From Agrococcus lahaulensis DSM 17612 (lineage in GTDB: Bacteria > Actinomycetota > Actinomycetes > Actinomycetales > Microbacteriaceae), in contig NZ_AULD01000017.1 in NCBI RefSeq assembly GCF_000425105.1, forward strand, positions 1 to 64,000: a stretch of DNA of 64,000 nucleotides, in the 5' to 3' direction. Made by a program: the position numbers and the translations under genes. Positions 27,207-36,407 of the stretch are shown one piece after another (positions within the stretch are counted from its first letter, which is position 1; every line of letters begins with the position of its first letter). Under the pieces are notes generated by a model, which worked only from the letters and a program-made list of their open reading frames with translations, did not search any database and was not told where the DNA came from.

Positions 27207-28057
27207 GCGTCGAGCAGCCGCCGCACCGTCGCGTCGAGCGGCGAGCGCGGCAGCTCGGTGCCGTCGACGCTCGTCACGGCAGCGACGAGCCGGCCCGACG
27301 AGAGCAGCCACGCGCCGTCGCTCGCGAGCAGGTCGGCGGGCTCGAGCCGCTCGAACGCGACCTCGAGCCCGGCGCCCGGCGCCTCGCGCATGAGCCGATC
27401 GAGCGTGAGCGACGCGAGGATGCCGTCCTGCGGCGGGGTGAGGAGCCGCCCGCCGCGATCGACGACGAGCGTCGACGTCGGGCCCTCGAGCAGCTGCCCC
27501 GCGGGGGAGACGAAGACGACGTCGTCGAAGCCGCGCTGCGCCGCGTGCCGCTTCGCCGCCATGTTGATCGAGTACGAGAGGCTCTTCGCGCCCGGCAGCA
27601 GCCACGGCATCGACGCGACCTCATCGCCGTCGTGCCCGCGGCCGAGGAGCGTGATCGACACGCCCTCGGCGCGCTCGCGCAGCACGCCGGCCGAGGTGGG
27701 CGCCATGAGCGCGAACGCGGTCGGACCCCCGCCCGACTCCGGGCCGCGCGTGAGCACGAGCCGGATGACCGCCTCGGGCTGCGCGTCGAAGTCCCAGGCG
27801 GCGACGAGCGCGTCCATCGCCCGGCCGAAGCCCGCGCGGTCGGGCTCGGGCAGCTGCAGGATCGCGGCCGAGCGCGCGAGCCGGTCGAGGTGCGCGTCGC
27901 GGTCGCGCACGAAGCCCTCACCATCCGGGCCACGGCGCGCGAGCGCGGCGTCGAAGACCCCGTCGCCGCGCACGACGCCGAGGTCGTCGGCCCGGATGAG
28001 CGGATGCGTGACGTCGGCGAGCGAGCCGTCGAGCAGGGCGAGCAGGGGCGCGGTCAT
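27203..28057 (-). CDS. Class IV aminotransferase (aminodeoxychorismate lyase-like)
   Basis: A 284-residue PLP enzyme of fold type IV. The PLP Lys is in LPGAKSLSYSINMAAKRHA. Downstream are VFVSPAGQLLEGPTSTLV, with the conserved Glu-Gly that contacts PLP, and the phosphate-binding GILASLTLDRL. The group includes aminodeoxychorismate lyase (folate p-aminobenzoate branch), branched-chain and D-amino-acid aminotransferases. LLEGPTST favours the lyase-like subgroup but is not decisive, and no pabAB genes are near. Its stop overlaps that of the convergent lipoprotein gene in a single CTAG. Confidence 0.85.
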   Translation of the reverse strand: MTAPLLALLDGSLADVTHPLIRADDLGVVRGDGVFDAALARRGPDGEGFVRDRDAHLDRLARSAAILQLPEPDRAGFGRAMDALVAAWDFDAQPEAVIRLVLTRGPESGGGPTAFALMAPTSAGVLRERAEGVSITLLGRGHDGDEVASMPWLLPGAKSLSYSINMAAKRHAAQRGFDDVVFVSPAGQLLEGPTSTLVVDRGGRLLTPPQDGILASLTLDRLMREAPGAGLEVAFERLEPADLLASDGAWLLSSGRLVAAVTSVDGTELPRSPLDATVRRLLDA

Positions 28058-28090
28058 GCGCTCAGCGTAGGCGCGCGACCGCCCTGCCGC

Positions 28091-28570
28091 TCACGGCGTG
28101 CCGGCGCAGAACTCCTGCAGCGCCACGACCCGGTCGCCGAGCTCGGCGAGCGCCGTGCCGGCGCGCTCGATGCCCGCGGCGTCGCCCGAGGCGAGCGACT
28201 CCTGCGCGTCGGCGACGAGCGCATCCCAACCGGCCTGGATCTCGCCGATGCGCTCGAGCAGCGCAGGATCGGTGACGCTCGTCTCGAGATCGCCGACCCT
28301 GGTCGAGATGCTCCCGACGAGCGCGAGCGCGCCGAACGGATCGGTCGCGAGCAGCTCGCCGACGCGGCCGACGTCGGTCGCGATCGCCGTCACCTCGGCG
28401 AGCACCTGCGCGCACTGCTGCGCCTGATCGCCGGGCGCGGGCGAGGCGGTCGCGGGCGTCGTCCGCACCGGGGTCTGCTCCGGCGTCGGCACGAGGCCGC
28501 AGCCGGTCACGAGCAGCGCGACCGCGGCTGCGAGGCCTGCGGCGCCGTGGCGGATGCGGGGGCCGGTCAT
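28091..28570 (-). CDS. Small lipoprotein, helical, unknown function
   Basis: A 159-residue lipoprotein. The signal peptide (RIRHGAAGLAAAVALLVTGC) has a lipobox Cys, followed by a Thr/Pro linker. The rest is a mostly helical domain with two Cys (QQCAQVLAE near the start and LQEFCAG at the end) that may be disulfide-linked, tying the ends of a helical bundle. No family recognised. The start is TACCCT-CCCCGC-ATG, a leaderless arrangement. It lies 33 bp upstream of the class IV aminotransferase gene on the same strand and is divergent from the sensor kinase gene. Confidence 0.7.
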   Translation of the reverse strand: MTGPRIRHGAAGLAAAVALLVTGCGLVPTPEQTPVRTTPATASPAPGDQAQQCAQVLAEVTAIATDVGRVGELLATDPFGALALVGSISTRVGDLETSVTDPALLERIGEIQAGWDALVADAQESLASGDAAGIERAGTALAELGDRVVALQEFCAGTP

Positions 28571-28686
28571 GCGGGGAGGGTACCGAGCGAGGCTATGGCC
28601 GAGCCCGGCGCGCATGGGGGATAGCCCCCGTGAGGCTTCCGGGGAACCGCCGCGCGGCCGCCTCCTCGCGCGCCTAGCGTGGAGCC

Positions 28687-29910
28687 ATGCAACGCCTCGG
28701 CCCCCTCCTCGCGACGATCGCGCACCTCGTGGTGCTCGGCTCGATCGGCCTCCCCATCCTCGCGCTCATCCTCACCTTCGTCGCGCTCGGCGCCGGGCTC
28801 CTGATCGTCCTCGTCGGCGTGCTCTTCCTCGCGCTCGCGCTGCTCGCGATGTTCGCCGTCGCGTGGTTCGAGCGCGAGCGCATCGCCGCCCTCCACGGCG
28901 CCCCGGTGCCGCCGGCGGTGCTGCGCGGCTCGCACCGCACCGACTGGCTGCGCGTCCCGCACCGGCTGCTCCGCATCGCGAGCGACGGCGCCCACTGGCG
29001 CGCCATCCTCAGCTTCGCGCTCGCGAGCCTCTTCGGCGCCTTCGTGCTGAGCCTGCTGCCGCTCGTCGGCCTCGGCATCCCGCTCGCGTTCGCGCCGCTC
29101 GGCGATGCCGAGCGCGTGCGCATCCCGCTCACGTCGATCGCCGTGCCGGTCGAGTGGGCACCGCTGCTCGGCATCCTCGCGCTCGCCGCGGGCGTCGCCG
29201 GCACCGTCGGCCTCGCGATCGCCCACCGCGGCGTCGCCCTCGGGCTGCTCGTGCCCGACGAGCGCGCCCAGCTCGAGGCGAGGGCGCTCCACGAGCGCGA
29301 GCGCCGGCAGGGCGTCGTGCAGGCCGCCGACTACGACCGCACCCGCATCGAGCGCGACCTCCACGACGGCGTGCAGCCGCGGCTCGTCTCGATCGCGATG
29401 CAGCTCGGCATGGCGCGCGACCGCATCGAGACCGATCCCGAGGGCGCGAAGCGGCTCATCGACGAGGCGCACGCGTCGTCGAAGAACGCCGTGACCGAGC
29501 TCCGCCAGGTCGCCCGCGGCATCCACGTCGCCGTGCTCGACGACCGCGGCCTCGACGCCGCCGTCTCGGCGCTCGCCGCCCGCAGCGTCGTGCCCGTCGA
29601 GATCGACGCGCGGCTCGAGCGGCGCTGCTCGCGCGAGAGCGAGACCGCCGTCTACTTCGCGATCGCCGAGACCATCACGAACGCCCAGAAGCACGCCCGC
29701 GCGAGCCGCATCCGGATCGCGATCCGCACGAGAGAGCACGCGCTGTGGGCGCGCATCGAGGATGACGGCATCGGCGGTGCCGAGCGCCTGCCGGGCGGCG
29801 GCATCGACGGCCTCGCCAACCGCGTCGCCGGCGTCGGCGGCACCCTCAGCCTCTCCAGCCCCGTCGGGGGCCCGACCGCGATCGAGGTGGACGTCCCGTG
29901 CGCATCCTGA
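28687..29910 (+). CDS. Sensor histidine kinase, NarL-type two-component system
   Basis: A 407-residue membrane kinase. Two hydrophobic helices occupy about residues 8-60 and two more about 97-185, without a large extracytoplasmic domain, so it probably senses an envelope or membrane signal. The HisKA_3 phospho-acceptor is H226 in RIERDLHDGVQPRL, and the ATPase domain has AETITNAQKHA (N box) and DDGIGG plus GIDGLANRV (G boxes). The start is TAGCGT-GGAGCC-ATG (leaderless). Its end overlaps the response regulator by 13 bp, and a third gene for a SAG-repeat protein is coupled to that. Confidence 0.92.
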   Translation: MQRLGPLLATIAHLVVLGSIGLPILALILTFVALGAGLLIVLVGVLFLALALLAMFAVAWFERERIAALHGAPVPPAVLRGSHRTDWLRVPHRLLRIASDGAHWRAILSFALASLFGAFVLSLLPLVGLGIPLAFAPLGDAERVRIPLTSIAVPVEWAPLLGILALAAGVAGTVGLAIAHRGVALGLLVPDERAQLEARALHERERRQGVVQAADYDRTRIERDLHDGVQPRLVSIAMQLGMARDRIETDPEGAKRLIDEAHASSKNAVTELRQVARGIHVAVLDDRGLDAAVSALAARSVVPVEIDARLERRCSRESETAVYFAIAETITNAQKHARASRIRIAIRTREHALWARIEDDGIGGAERLPGGGIDGLANRVAGVGGTLSLSSPVGGPTAIEVDVPCAS

Positions 29911-30587
29911 TCTGCGAGGACTCCGTCCTCCTGCGCGAGGGCATCGCGCGCCTGCTGACGGATGCCGGCCACGAGGTGGTCGCGCAGCTGCCCGACGCGA
30001 CCGCGCTCGAGGCCGCGATCCGCCCATCCGACCCCGACCTCGCGATCCTCGACGTGCGGATGCCGCCGACCCGCACGAACGAGGGCATCCTCGCCGCGAT
30101 CGGCATCCGCAACCGCGGCGACCGTCCGCGCGTGCTCGTGCTCTCGCAGTACGTCGAGGAGCGCTACGCCGCCGACCTCATCGCGAGCGGCCCGGCCGGC
30201 TTCGGCTACCTGCTGAAGGACCGGGTCGCCGACGTCCGCGACTTCCTCGCCGCGATCGAGCAGGTCGCGAGCGGCGGCACGGTGCTCGATCCCGAGGTCG
30301 TCACGCAGCTGCTCGCGCGCCGTCGCCGCGACGCGCGCATGGAGCGGCTCACGCCGCGCGAGCGCCAGGTGCTCGCGCTCATGGCCGAGGGCGCCGCCAA
30401 CCAGGCGATCGCCGATCGCCTCTACATCTCCGCGGGCAGTGTCGAGAAGCACATCTCCGCGGTCTTCCAGAAGCTCGAGCTCGACCCCGAGGACGGCAAC
30501 CGCCGCGTGCTCGCGGTGCTCGCCCACCTCGACGCGCCCGGCTCCGACCAAGGCCGCTCGCACGACGCCCCAGGAGGCATCCGATGA
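29898..30587 (+). CDS. LuxR/NarL-family response regulator
   Basis: A 229-residue DNA-binding response regulator and partner of the overlapping kinase gene. The receiver domain has the acidic pair near the N-terminus (CED), phospho-acceptor D52 in LDVRMPP, and the conserved Lys in LLKDRV. The output domain is LTPRERQVLALMAEG...NQAIADRLYISAGSVEKHISAVF, a LuxR helix-turn-helix. It starts at GTG 29898 inside the kinase gene and ends with an ATGA overlap onto the next gene, so the three are one translationally coupled operon. Confidence 0.94.
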   Translation: MRILICEDSVLLREGIARLLTDAGHEVVAQLPDATALEAAIRPSDPDLAILDVRMPPTRTNEGILAAIGIRNRGDRPRVLVLSQYVEERYAADLIASGPAGFGYLLKDRVADVRDFLAAIEQVASGGTVLDPEVVTQLLARRRRDARMERLTPRERQVLALMAEGAANQAIADRLYISAGSVEKHISAVFQKLELDPEDGNRRVLAVLAHLDAPGSDQGRSHDAPGGIR

Positions 30588-31432
30588 CCATCCCCACCAC
30601 CAACCGCGCGGGCCGCGCGATCAGCATCGTGCTCGTCGTGCTCGGCGCCATCGCCGCGGTCTTCACGATCGGCGGCGGCGTCGTGAGCGGCATCGCCACC
30701 CACCGCGCGACCGATGGCACCTGGAGCGCGGACGCCGAAGGGGTCGCCGAGCTGCGGCTCTCGACCTCCGCGGCCGACTTCGACGTCGTCTTCGCCGACG
30801 TCGACGAGGCGACGCTCGACGCGAGCTCGACGGGTGGCCCCGTGCAGCGGTGGACGCTCGAGCGCCAGGGCGACGCGCTCGTCGTCGGCACCGGCTGGCA
30901 GTGGGGCCCGTGGGGCGGGGGCTGGAGCGGCGGTTGGGGCTTCGGCTTCGGCGACCGGGGCTTCGGCGAGGAGCAGGTGACGCTCACGCTGCCGGCCGAG
31001 CTCGAGGACGCCGGGCTCCACATCGTCGCCGACGTCTCCGCCGGCAGCCTCGACGCCGCGGCCGACTGGGGCCGGGCCGAGCTCGACCTGAGCGCCGGCA
31101 GCGCCCAGCTCGGCGGCACCGCCGACGCGCTCGACCTGCAGGTCTCGGCGGGTGAGGCGCGGCTCGCGATCGACTCCCCGCGCACGGTGCAGCTCGACGT
31201 GAGCGCGGGCCGCGTCGTCGGCGCCGTGACGGGCGAGCAGCCCGCGGCGATCACCGCGACCGTCAGCGCGGGAGCGATCGAGCTCGGGATCCCCGACGGC
31301 CAGTACGCGGTGACGCAGGACGTCTCCGCCGGGAGCGCCGCGATCGACGTCGACGCCGACCGCCAGGCGGCCGCGACGATCGACGTCGAGGTGAGCGCGG
31401 GCAGCGTGACGCTGCGGGGCGAGTCGCGGTAG
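30584..31432 (+). CDS. Membrane-anchored SAG-repeat protein (DUF4097-like)
   Basis: A 282-residue protein. One N-terminal membrane helix (residues about 12-36) precedes an exported beta-rich domain. That domain contains a Gly/Trp-rich loop (WQWGPWGGGWSGGWGFGFG) and then seven evenly spaced (V/L)SAG turns between about residues 155 and 280, suggesting a beta-helix or beta-roll of the kind annotated DUF4097/adhesin-like. The start ATG overlaps the response regulator stop, so it is cotranslated with the two-component genes. It may be an input or output protein of that system, comparable to LiaF/LiaI arrangements, but this is inference. Confidence 0.75.
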   Translation: MTIPTTNRAGRAISIVLVVLGAIAAVFTIGGGVVSGIATHRATDGTWSADAEGVAELRLSTSAADFDVVFADVDEATLDASSTGGPVQRWTLERQGDALVVGTGWQWGPWGGGWSGGWGFGFGDRGFGEEQVTLTLPAELEDAGLHIVADVSAGSLDAAADWGRAELDLSAGSAQLGGTADALDLQVSAGEARLAIDSPRTVQLDVSAGRVVGAVTGEQPAAITATVSAGAIELGIPDGQYAVTQDVSAGSAAIDVDADRQAAATIDVEVSAGSVTLRGESR

Positions 31433-31442
31433 GATCACAGGC

Positions 31443-31666
31443 ACACGCATCGATCCGGCCATCACCGGGGAGCGGTCGGCAGAACGGCGACGAGGCACCG
31501 TCAGGTGCAGCGGCGCTCAGTAGATCCGAACGGGGCAGGCCCGTCACAGCCGGAGAGCCTGGGAAGCCAGGCGCAGAGCGGCGACTCGTGCCGGGAGGTA
31601 CGGGGAGCAAGCGGGGTGGTACCGCGCGAGAGCGTCCCCGCATCCGAGAACCGAGGATGCAGGAGA
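31443..31666 (+). promoter_or_regulatory. T-box riboswitch (isoleucine), ileS leader
   Basis: A tRNA-sensing leader. The T-box core GGGTGGTACCGCG (31614-31626) contains TGGT, which pairs with the uncharged tRNA acceptor end. The specifier ATC (31461-31463, Ile) lies in a short Stem I (CCGGCC-ATC-ACCGG, then GGAGC and AGAACGG). The short Stem I resembles the actinobacterial ultrashort class that controls ileS translation. There is no terminator with a T-run. A GCATCC/GGATGC hairpin (31640-31660) instead abuts the AGGAG ribosome site at 31661-31665, consistent with control by ribosome-site access. Confidence 0.9.
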
Positions 31667-31671
31667 CCAGC

Positions 31672-34600
31672 GTGACCGACCAGCACCGCTACCCGCTCGC
31701 GAGCGGCGCGACCGACGCCGCCGGCGTCGTGGCGAGCCCCGACCTCCCCGCCCTCGAGCGCGGCATCCTCGCCTTCTGGAAGGGCGACGACACCTTCAAG
31801 GCGTCGGTCGAGCAGCGCGAGGGCTGCCCCGAGTGGGTCTTCTACGACGGCCCGCCGTTCGCGAACGGCCTGCCGCACTACGGCCACCTCCTGACCGGCT
31901 ACGCCAAGGATGTCTTCCCGCGCTTCCAGACCATGCGCGGCAAGCAGGTGCCGCGCGTGTTCGGCTGGGACACGCACGGACTGCCCGCCGAGCTCGAGGC
32001 GATGAAGCAGCTCGGCATCACCGAGAAGGCCGAGATCGAGGCGATGGGCGTCGACGTCTTCAACGCCCGCGCTCGCGAGTCGGTGCTGCAGTACGTCGAC
32101 GAGTGGGAGGACTACGTCACCCGCCAGGCGCGCTGGGTCGACTTCGAGGGCGGCTACAAGACCCTCGACCTCTCCTACATGGAGAGCGTCATCTGGGCGT
32201 TCAAGGAGCTCTACGACAAGGGCCTCGCCTACGAGGGCTACCGCGTGCTGCCCTACTGCTGGCGCGACGAGACGCCGCTGTCGAACCACGAGCTGCGCAT
32301 GGACGACGACGTCTACCAGGACCGGCAGGACACGACGCTCACCGTCACGTTCCCGTTCCGGGGCGAGGCGGCGGATGCGTCGGGCCTGACGGGCGTCAAG
32401 GCCCTCGCGTGGACGACGACCCCGTGGACGCTGCCGACGAACATGGCGCTCGCGGTCGGCCCCGACATCGAGTACGTCGTCGTGCCCGCGGGGCCGAGCG
32501 GCACGACGGCCGGCGAGGGCTCCTTCCTGCTCGCCGCCGCGACCGTGCCCGCCTACGCGAAGGACCTCGGCTACGGCGACGCGGAGGCGGCGCTCGCGGC
32601 CGTCACGCGCACGCTGCGCGGCGAGGATCTCGCGGGACTCGAGTACGAGCCGCTCTTCGACTTCTTCACCGACGCATCCGTCTGGGGCACCGAGCGCGCC
32701 TTCCGCGTGCTCGCCGACGACTACGTCGCCACGGGCGAGGGCACGGGCATCGTGCACCAGGCGCCCGCCTACGGCGAGGACGACCAGCGCGTCTCGACCG
32801 CCGCGGGCATCCCGACGATCCTCTCGGTCGACGACGGCGGCCGCTTCCTCGAGAGCGTGCCGCCCGTCGCGGGCCAGCAGGTCTTCGACGCCAACAAGAC
32901 GCTCTCGAAGCTGCTGAAGGACGACGGCCGCGTGCTGCGCCAGGCCTCCTACGTGCACTCGTACCCGCACTGCTGGCGGTGCCGGAACCCCCTCATCTAC
33001 AAGGCCGTCTCGAGCTGGTTCGTGCGCGTCACCGAGATCAAGGACGACCTGCTCGCCGCGAACGAGCAGATCACCTGGGTGCCCGAGAACGTCAAGCACG
33101 GCCAGTTCGGCAAGTGGCTCGAGGGCGCGCGCGACTGGTCGATCAGCCGCAACCGCTACTGGGGCAGCCCGATCCCGGTGTGGAAGAGCGACGACCCGAA
33201 CCACCCGCGCGTCGACGTCTACGGCTCGCTCGACGAGCTCGAGCGCGACTTCGGCGTGCGCCCGACCGACCTGCACCGCCCGGCGATCGACGAGCTCACC
33301 CGCCCGAACCCCGACGACCCGACGGGGAAGAGCACCATGCGGCGCATCCCCGACGTGCTCGACGTGTGGTTCGACTCGGGCTCGATGCCGTTCGCGCAGT
33401 TCCACTACCCGTTCGAGAACGAGCAGTGGTTCGCCGAGCACAGCCCCGCCGACTACATCGTCGAGTACATCGGGCAGACGCGCGGCTGGTTCTACGTCAT
33501 GCACGTGCTCTCGGTCGCGCTCTTCGGGCGGCCGGCGTTCGAGAACGTCATCAGCCACGGCATCATCCTCGGCGACGACGGCTTCAAGGCCTCGAAGTCG
33601 CGGCGCAACTACCCCGACGTCAACGAGTCGTTCGACGCCTACGGCTCGGATGCGGTGCGCTGGAACCTGCTGCAGGGCTCGATCCTGCGGGGCGGCAACT
33701 TCGTCGTCTCGGAGGAGGGCATCCGCGAGGCGCTGCGGCAGTTCCACCTGCCGCTGTGGTCGACGTGGTACTTCTTCGCGACCTACGCCAACCGCGCCGT
33801 CGACGGCGAGCCCTACCTCGCGAAGCGCTCGACCGCGTCGACCGACGTGCTCGACCGCTACATCCTCGCGAAGCTGCGGAAGACGGTCGAGACGACGACG
33901 GATGCGCTCGAGCGGCTCGACGCGACGGGCGCGACCTGGGCGGTGCGCGAGTTCCTCGACGTGCTCACCAACTGGTACGTGCGGCGCTCGCGCGACCGGT
34001 TCTGGCTCGGTGTCGCCGCGGACGGCTCGGGGTCCGAGGCGTTCGACACCCTCTGGACCGTGCTCGAGACGCTCTCGCGCATCGCCGCGCCGCTCTCGCC
34101 GCTCGTCACCGAGGAGGTCTGGAAGGGCCTCACCGGCGGCCGCTCGGTGCACCTCACCGATTGGCCGGACGCTGCCGACCTGCCGGCCGACGACGAGCTC
34201 GTGCGGCAGATGGACGCCGTGCGCGCCATCGCGAGCGTCGGCAACGCCCTGCGGAAGCAGGCGAAGAAGCGCGTGCGGCTGCCGCTGCCGACCCTCACGG
34301 TCGTCGGCTCGGTCGACGTCGCGCCCTTCCGCGCGGTGCTGCAGGACGAGCTGAACGTGCGCGAGGTCGTGCTCGAGGAAGCCGACGAGGGCTCGCTCGA
34401 GCGCTACGGCATCTCGCGCCGGCTGCAGGTCAACGCGCGCGCCGCGGGCCCGCGGCTCGGCAAGGACGTGCAGCGCGCCATCCAGGCGGCGCGCGCGGGC
34501 GACTGGGTCGCGGAGGGCGGCGTCGTGACCGCGGGCGGCATCGCGCTGCGGGAGGGCGAGTTCGAGCTCGCGCTCGAGGTCGCCGACGAGTCGGCCGCGG

Positions 34601-34965
34601 TCGGCTTCCTGCCCGGCGGTGGCTTCGTCGTGCTCGACACCGCCACGACGCCCGAGCTCGAGGCCGAGGGCCTCGCGCGCGACGTCGTGCGCGCCGTCCA
34701 GCAGGCCCGCAAGGAGGCCGGGCTCGACGTCTCCGACCGCATCCGCCTCGAGCTCGGCTCCGACGAGCACGGCGTGCGGGCGCTCGAGGCGAACCGCGAG
34801 CTCGTGATGGCCGAGACGCTCGCGCTCGAGCTCGCGCTCGACCGCGTCGACGACACGATGGGCGAGCTCGCCGACGGCCGCACCGCGCACCGCGTGGGCG
34901 ACGGCTCGCCGCTCGCGATCGCGCTCGAGCGGGTCGAGGCCGGCCGCGTGGAGGTGGGCGCGTGA
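31672..34965 (+). CDS. ileS: Isoleucine-tRNA ligase
   Basis: A 1097-residue class Ia synthetase of the long, eukaryote-like type common in actinobacteria. The HIGH motif appears as HYGH at 69-72, followed by a CP1 editing domain. The KMSKS loop reads KASKS (639-643), with Ala in place of Met. A WDTHGLPAE stretch and a Trp-rich core confirm IleRS. GTG 31672 is 6 nt after AGGAG. Expression is predicted to be under the upstream T-box. The stop overlaps the folC GTG (GTGA), so ileS, folC and the DUF4233 gene form one coupled operon. Confidence 0.97.
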   Translation: MTDQHRYPLASGATDAAGVVASPDLPALERGILAFWKGDDTFKASVEQREGCPEWVFYDGPPFANGLPHYGHLLTGYAKDVFPRFQTMRGKQVPRVFGWDTHGLPAELEAMKQLGITEKAEIEAMGVDVFNARARESVLQYVDEWEDYVTRQARWVDFEGGYKTLDLSYMESVIWAFKELYDKGLAYEGYRVLPYCWRDETPLSNHELRMDDDVYQDRQDTTLTVTFPFRGEAADASGLTGVKALAWTTTPWTLPTNMALAVGPDIEYVVVPAGPSGTTAGEGSFLLAAATVPAYAKDLGYGDAEAALAAVTRTLRGEDLAGLEYEPLFDFFTDASVWGTERAFRVLADDYVATGEGTGIVHQAPAYGEDDQRVSTAAGIPTILSVDDGGRFLESVPPVAGQQVFDANKTLSKLLKDDGRVLRQASYVHSYPHCWRCRNPLIYKAVSSWFVRVTEIKDDLLAANEQITWVPENVKHGQFGKWLEGARDWSISRNRYWGSPIPVWKSDDPNHPRVDVYGSLDELERDFGVRPTDLHRPAIDELTRPNPDDPTGKSTMRRIPDVLDVWFDSGSMPFAQFHYPFENEQWFAEHSPADYIVEYIGQTRGWFYVMHVLSVALFGRPAFENVISHGIILGDDGFKASKSRRNYPDVNESFDAYGSDAVRWNLLQGSILRGGNFVVSEEGIREALRQFHLPLWSTWYFFATYANRAVDGEPYLAKRSTASTDVLDRYILAKLRKTVETTTDALERLDATGATWAVREFLDVLTNWYVRRSRDRFWLGVAADGSGSEAFDTLWTVLETLSRIAAPLSPLVTEEVWKGLTGGRSVHLTDWPDAADLPADDELVRQMDAVRAIASVGNALRKQAKKRVRLPLPTLTVVGSVDVAPFRAVLQDELNVREVVLEEADEGSLERYGISRRLQVNARAAGPRLGKDVQRAIQAARAGDWVAEGGVVTAGGIALREGEFELALEVADESAAVGFLPGGGFVVLDTATTPELEAEGLARDVVRAVQQARKEAGLDVSDRIRLELGSDEHGVRALEANRELVMAETLALELALDRVDDTMGELADGRTAHRVGDGSPLAIALERVEAGRVEVGA

Positions 34966-36407
34966 GCGAGCACGACGACGTCGACGACCGCATCCTCGAA
35001 TCGCTCGAGCATGCCGAGGCGGCCCGCGCCGCCTACGAGGCGCTGCTCGAGCGGGCGGGGGAGCAGGCGGTCGAGCCGCGCATCGAGGCGACCCGGCGAG
35101 CGGTCGAGCTGCTCGGCGACCCGCAGCGCTCCTACCGCGTCATCCACATCACCGGCACGAACGGCAAGGGCTCGACGGCCCGCATCGCCGACGCGCTGCT
35201 GCGCGCGCACGGCCTCCGTACGGGCGTGCTGACGAGCCCGCACCTCGAGCGCGTCAACGAGCGCATCCTCATCGACGGCGAGCCGGTCTCGGACGAGGCG
35301 TTCGCGCGCGGCTACGACGACATCGCGCCCGTGCTCGAGCTCGTCGACCGCGAGCTCGAGACCGCGGGGCAGCGCCGGCTGACGTTCTTCGAGGCGTTCA
35401 CGGTGCTCGCGCTCTCGGTGCTCGCGGATGCGCCGGTCGACGTCGCGGTGCTCGAGGTCGGCATGGGCGGCACGTGGGACTCGACGAACGTCGCCGACGG
35501 CGACGTCGCGGTCGTCACCCCGATCGCGCTCGACCACACGAACCGGCTCGGCTCGACCGTCGAGGCGATCGCGCGCGAGAAGGCCGGCATCATCAAGCCC
35601 GACGCGATCGTCGTCTCGGCGCAGCAGCAGCCCGAGGCCCTCGCGGTGCTCGAGGCGCGCGCGGCGGAGGTCGGCGCGCGGCTGCTCGTCGAGGGGCGCG
35701 ACTTCGCGCTCGCCGGGCAGGCGGTCGCCGTCGGCGGCCAGCTCATCACCGTGCGCGGCCTCGCGGCCGAGTACATCGACCAGCTCGTGCCGCTCATGGG
35801 CGCCCACCAGGGCGCGAACGCGACGCTCGCGCTCGTCGCCGTCGAGGCGTTCCTCGGCGGCGGATCGCAGGCGATGACGGCCGAGGTGCTCGCCGACGGC
35901 TTCGCCGCCGCGAGCTCGCCCGGCCGCCTCGACGCCGTCGGCGCGCATCCGCTCGTCATCCTCGACGCCGCGCACAACCCGCACGGCGCGGCCGCGCTGC
36001 GCGCCGCGCTCGGCGAGTACTTCGGGCTCGAGCGCGTGACGCTCGTGCTCGGCGTGCTCGCGGGCAAGGATGCGACGGGGGTGCTGACTGCGCTCGAGAG
36101 CGTGGTCGACGAGGTCGTCATCACGCAGTCGACGTCCGAGCGCGCGCTCGACGCCGACGAGCTCGCCGCGCACGCGGTCGCCGTGCTGGGCGCCGACCGC
36201 GTCGTGGTCGAGCCCGACCTCTCGACCGCGGTCGAGGCCGCGCGCGAGGTCGCGACCGACCGCGGCGGCGCGGTCGTCGTGACCGGCTCGATCACGCTGC
36301 TGGGCGACGTGCTGGGCCACGCGCGCGAAGCCGGCTGGCTGCTGCGGCCCGACGCGCGCCGGCAGGCCGCGACCGTCGAGGTCACCGACGAGGAGGGACA
36401 GGCATGA
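34962..36407 (+). CDS. folC: Folylpolyglutamate synthase / dihydrofolate synthase
   Basis: A 481-residue Mur-ligase-like enzyme that adds glutamate to dihydropteroate and folates. The P-loop GTNGKGST is at 65-72, followed by TSPHLERVNERI, the folate-site loop. VLEVGMGGTWDSTN, THIALDHTNRLG-like metal-site sequence and LDAAHNPHGAAAL are family signatures. GTG 34962 overlaps the ileS stop, and the stop overlaps the next ATG. Pairing with ileS (often valS) is common in bacteria and gives coupled dosage of translation and one-carbon functions. Confidence 0.95.
   Translation: MSEHDDVDDRILESLEHAEAARAAYEALLERAGEQAVEPRIEATRRAVELLGDPQRSYRVIHITGTNGKGSTARIADALLRAHGLRTGVLTSPHLERVNERILIDGEPVSDEAFARGYDDIAPVLELVDRELETAGQRRLTFFEAFTVLALSVLADAPVDVAVLEVGMGGTWDSTNVADGDVAVVTPIALDHTNRLGSTVEAIAREKAGIIKPDAIVVSAQQQPEALAVLEARAAEVGARLLVEGRDFALAGQAVAVGGQLITVRGLAAEYIDQLVPLMGAHQGANATLALVAVEAFLGGGSQAMTAEVLADGFAAASSPGRLDAVGAHPLVILDAAHNPHGAAALRAALGEYFGLERVTLVLGVLAGKDATGVLTALESVVDEVVITQSTSERALDADELAAHAVAVLGADRVVVEPDLSTAVEAAREVATDRGGAVVVTGSITLLGDVLGHAREAGWLLRPDARRQAATVEVTDEEGQA

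Noticed and set aside
31501-34890. 1129-codon minus-strand frame
   Set aside because: Exact antisense of ileS and its T-box leader; composition typical of the complement of high-GC codons.
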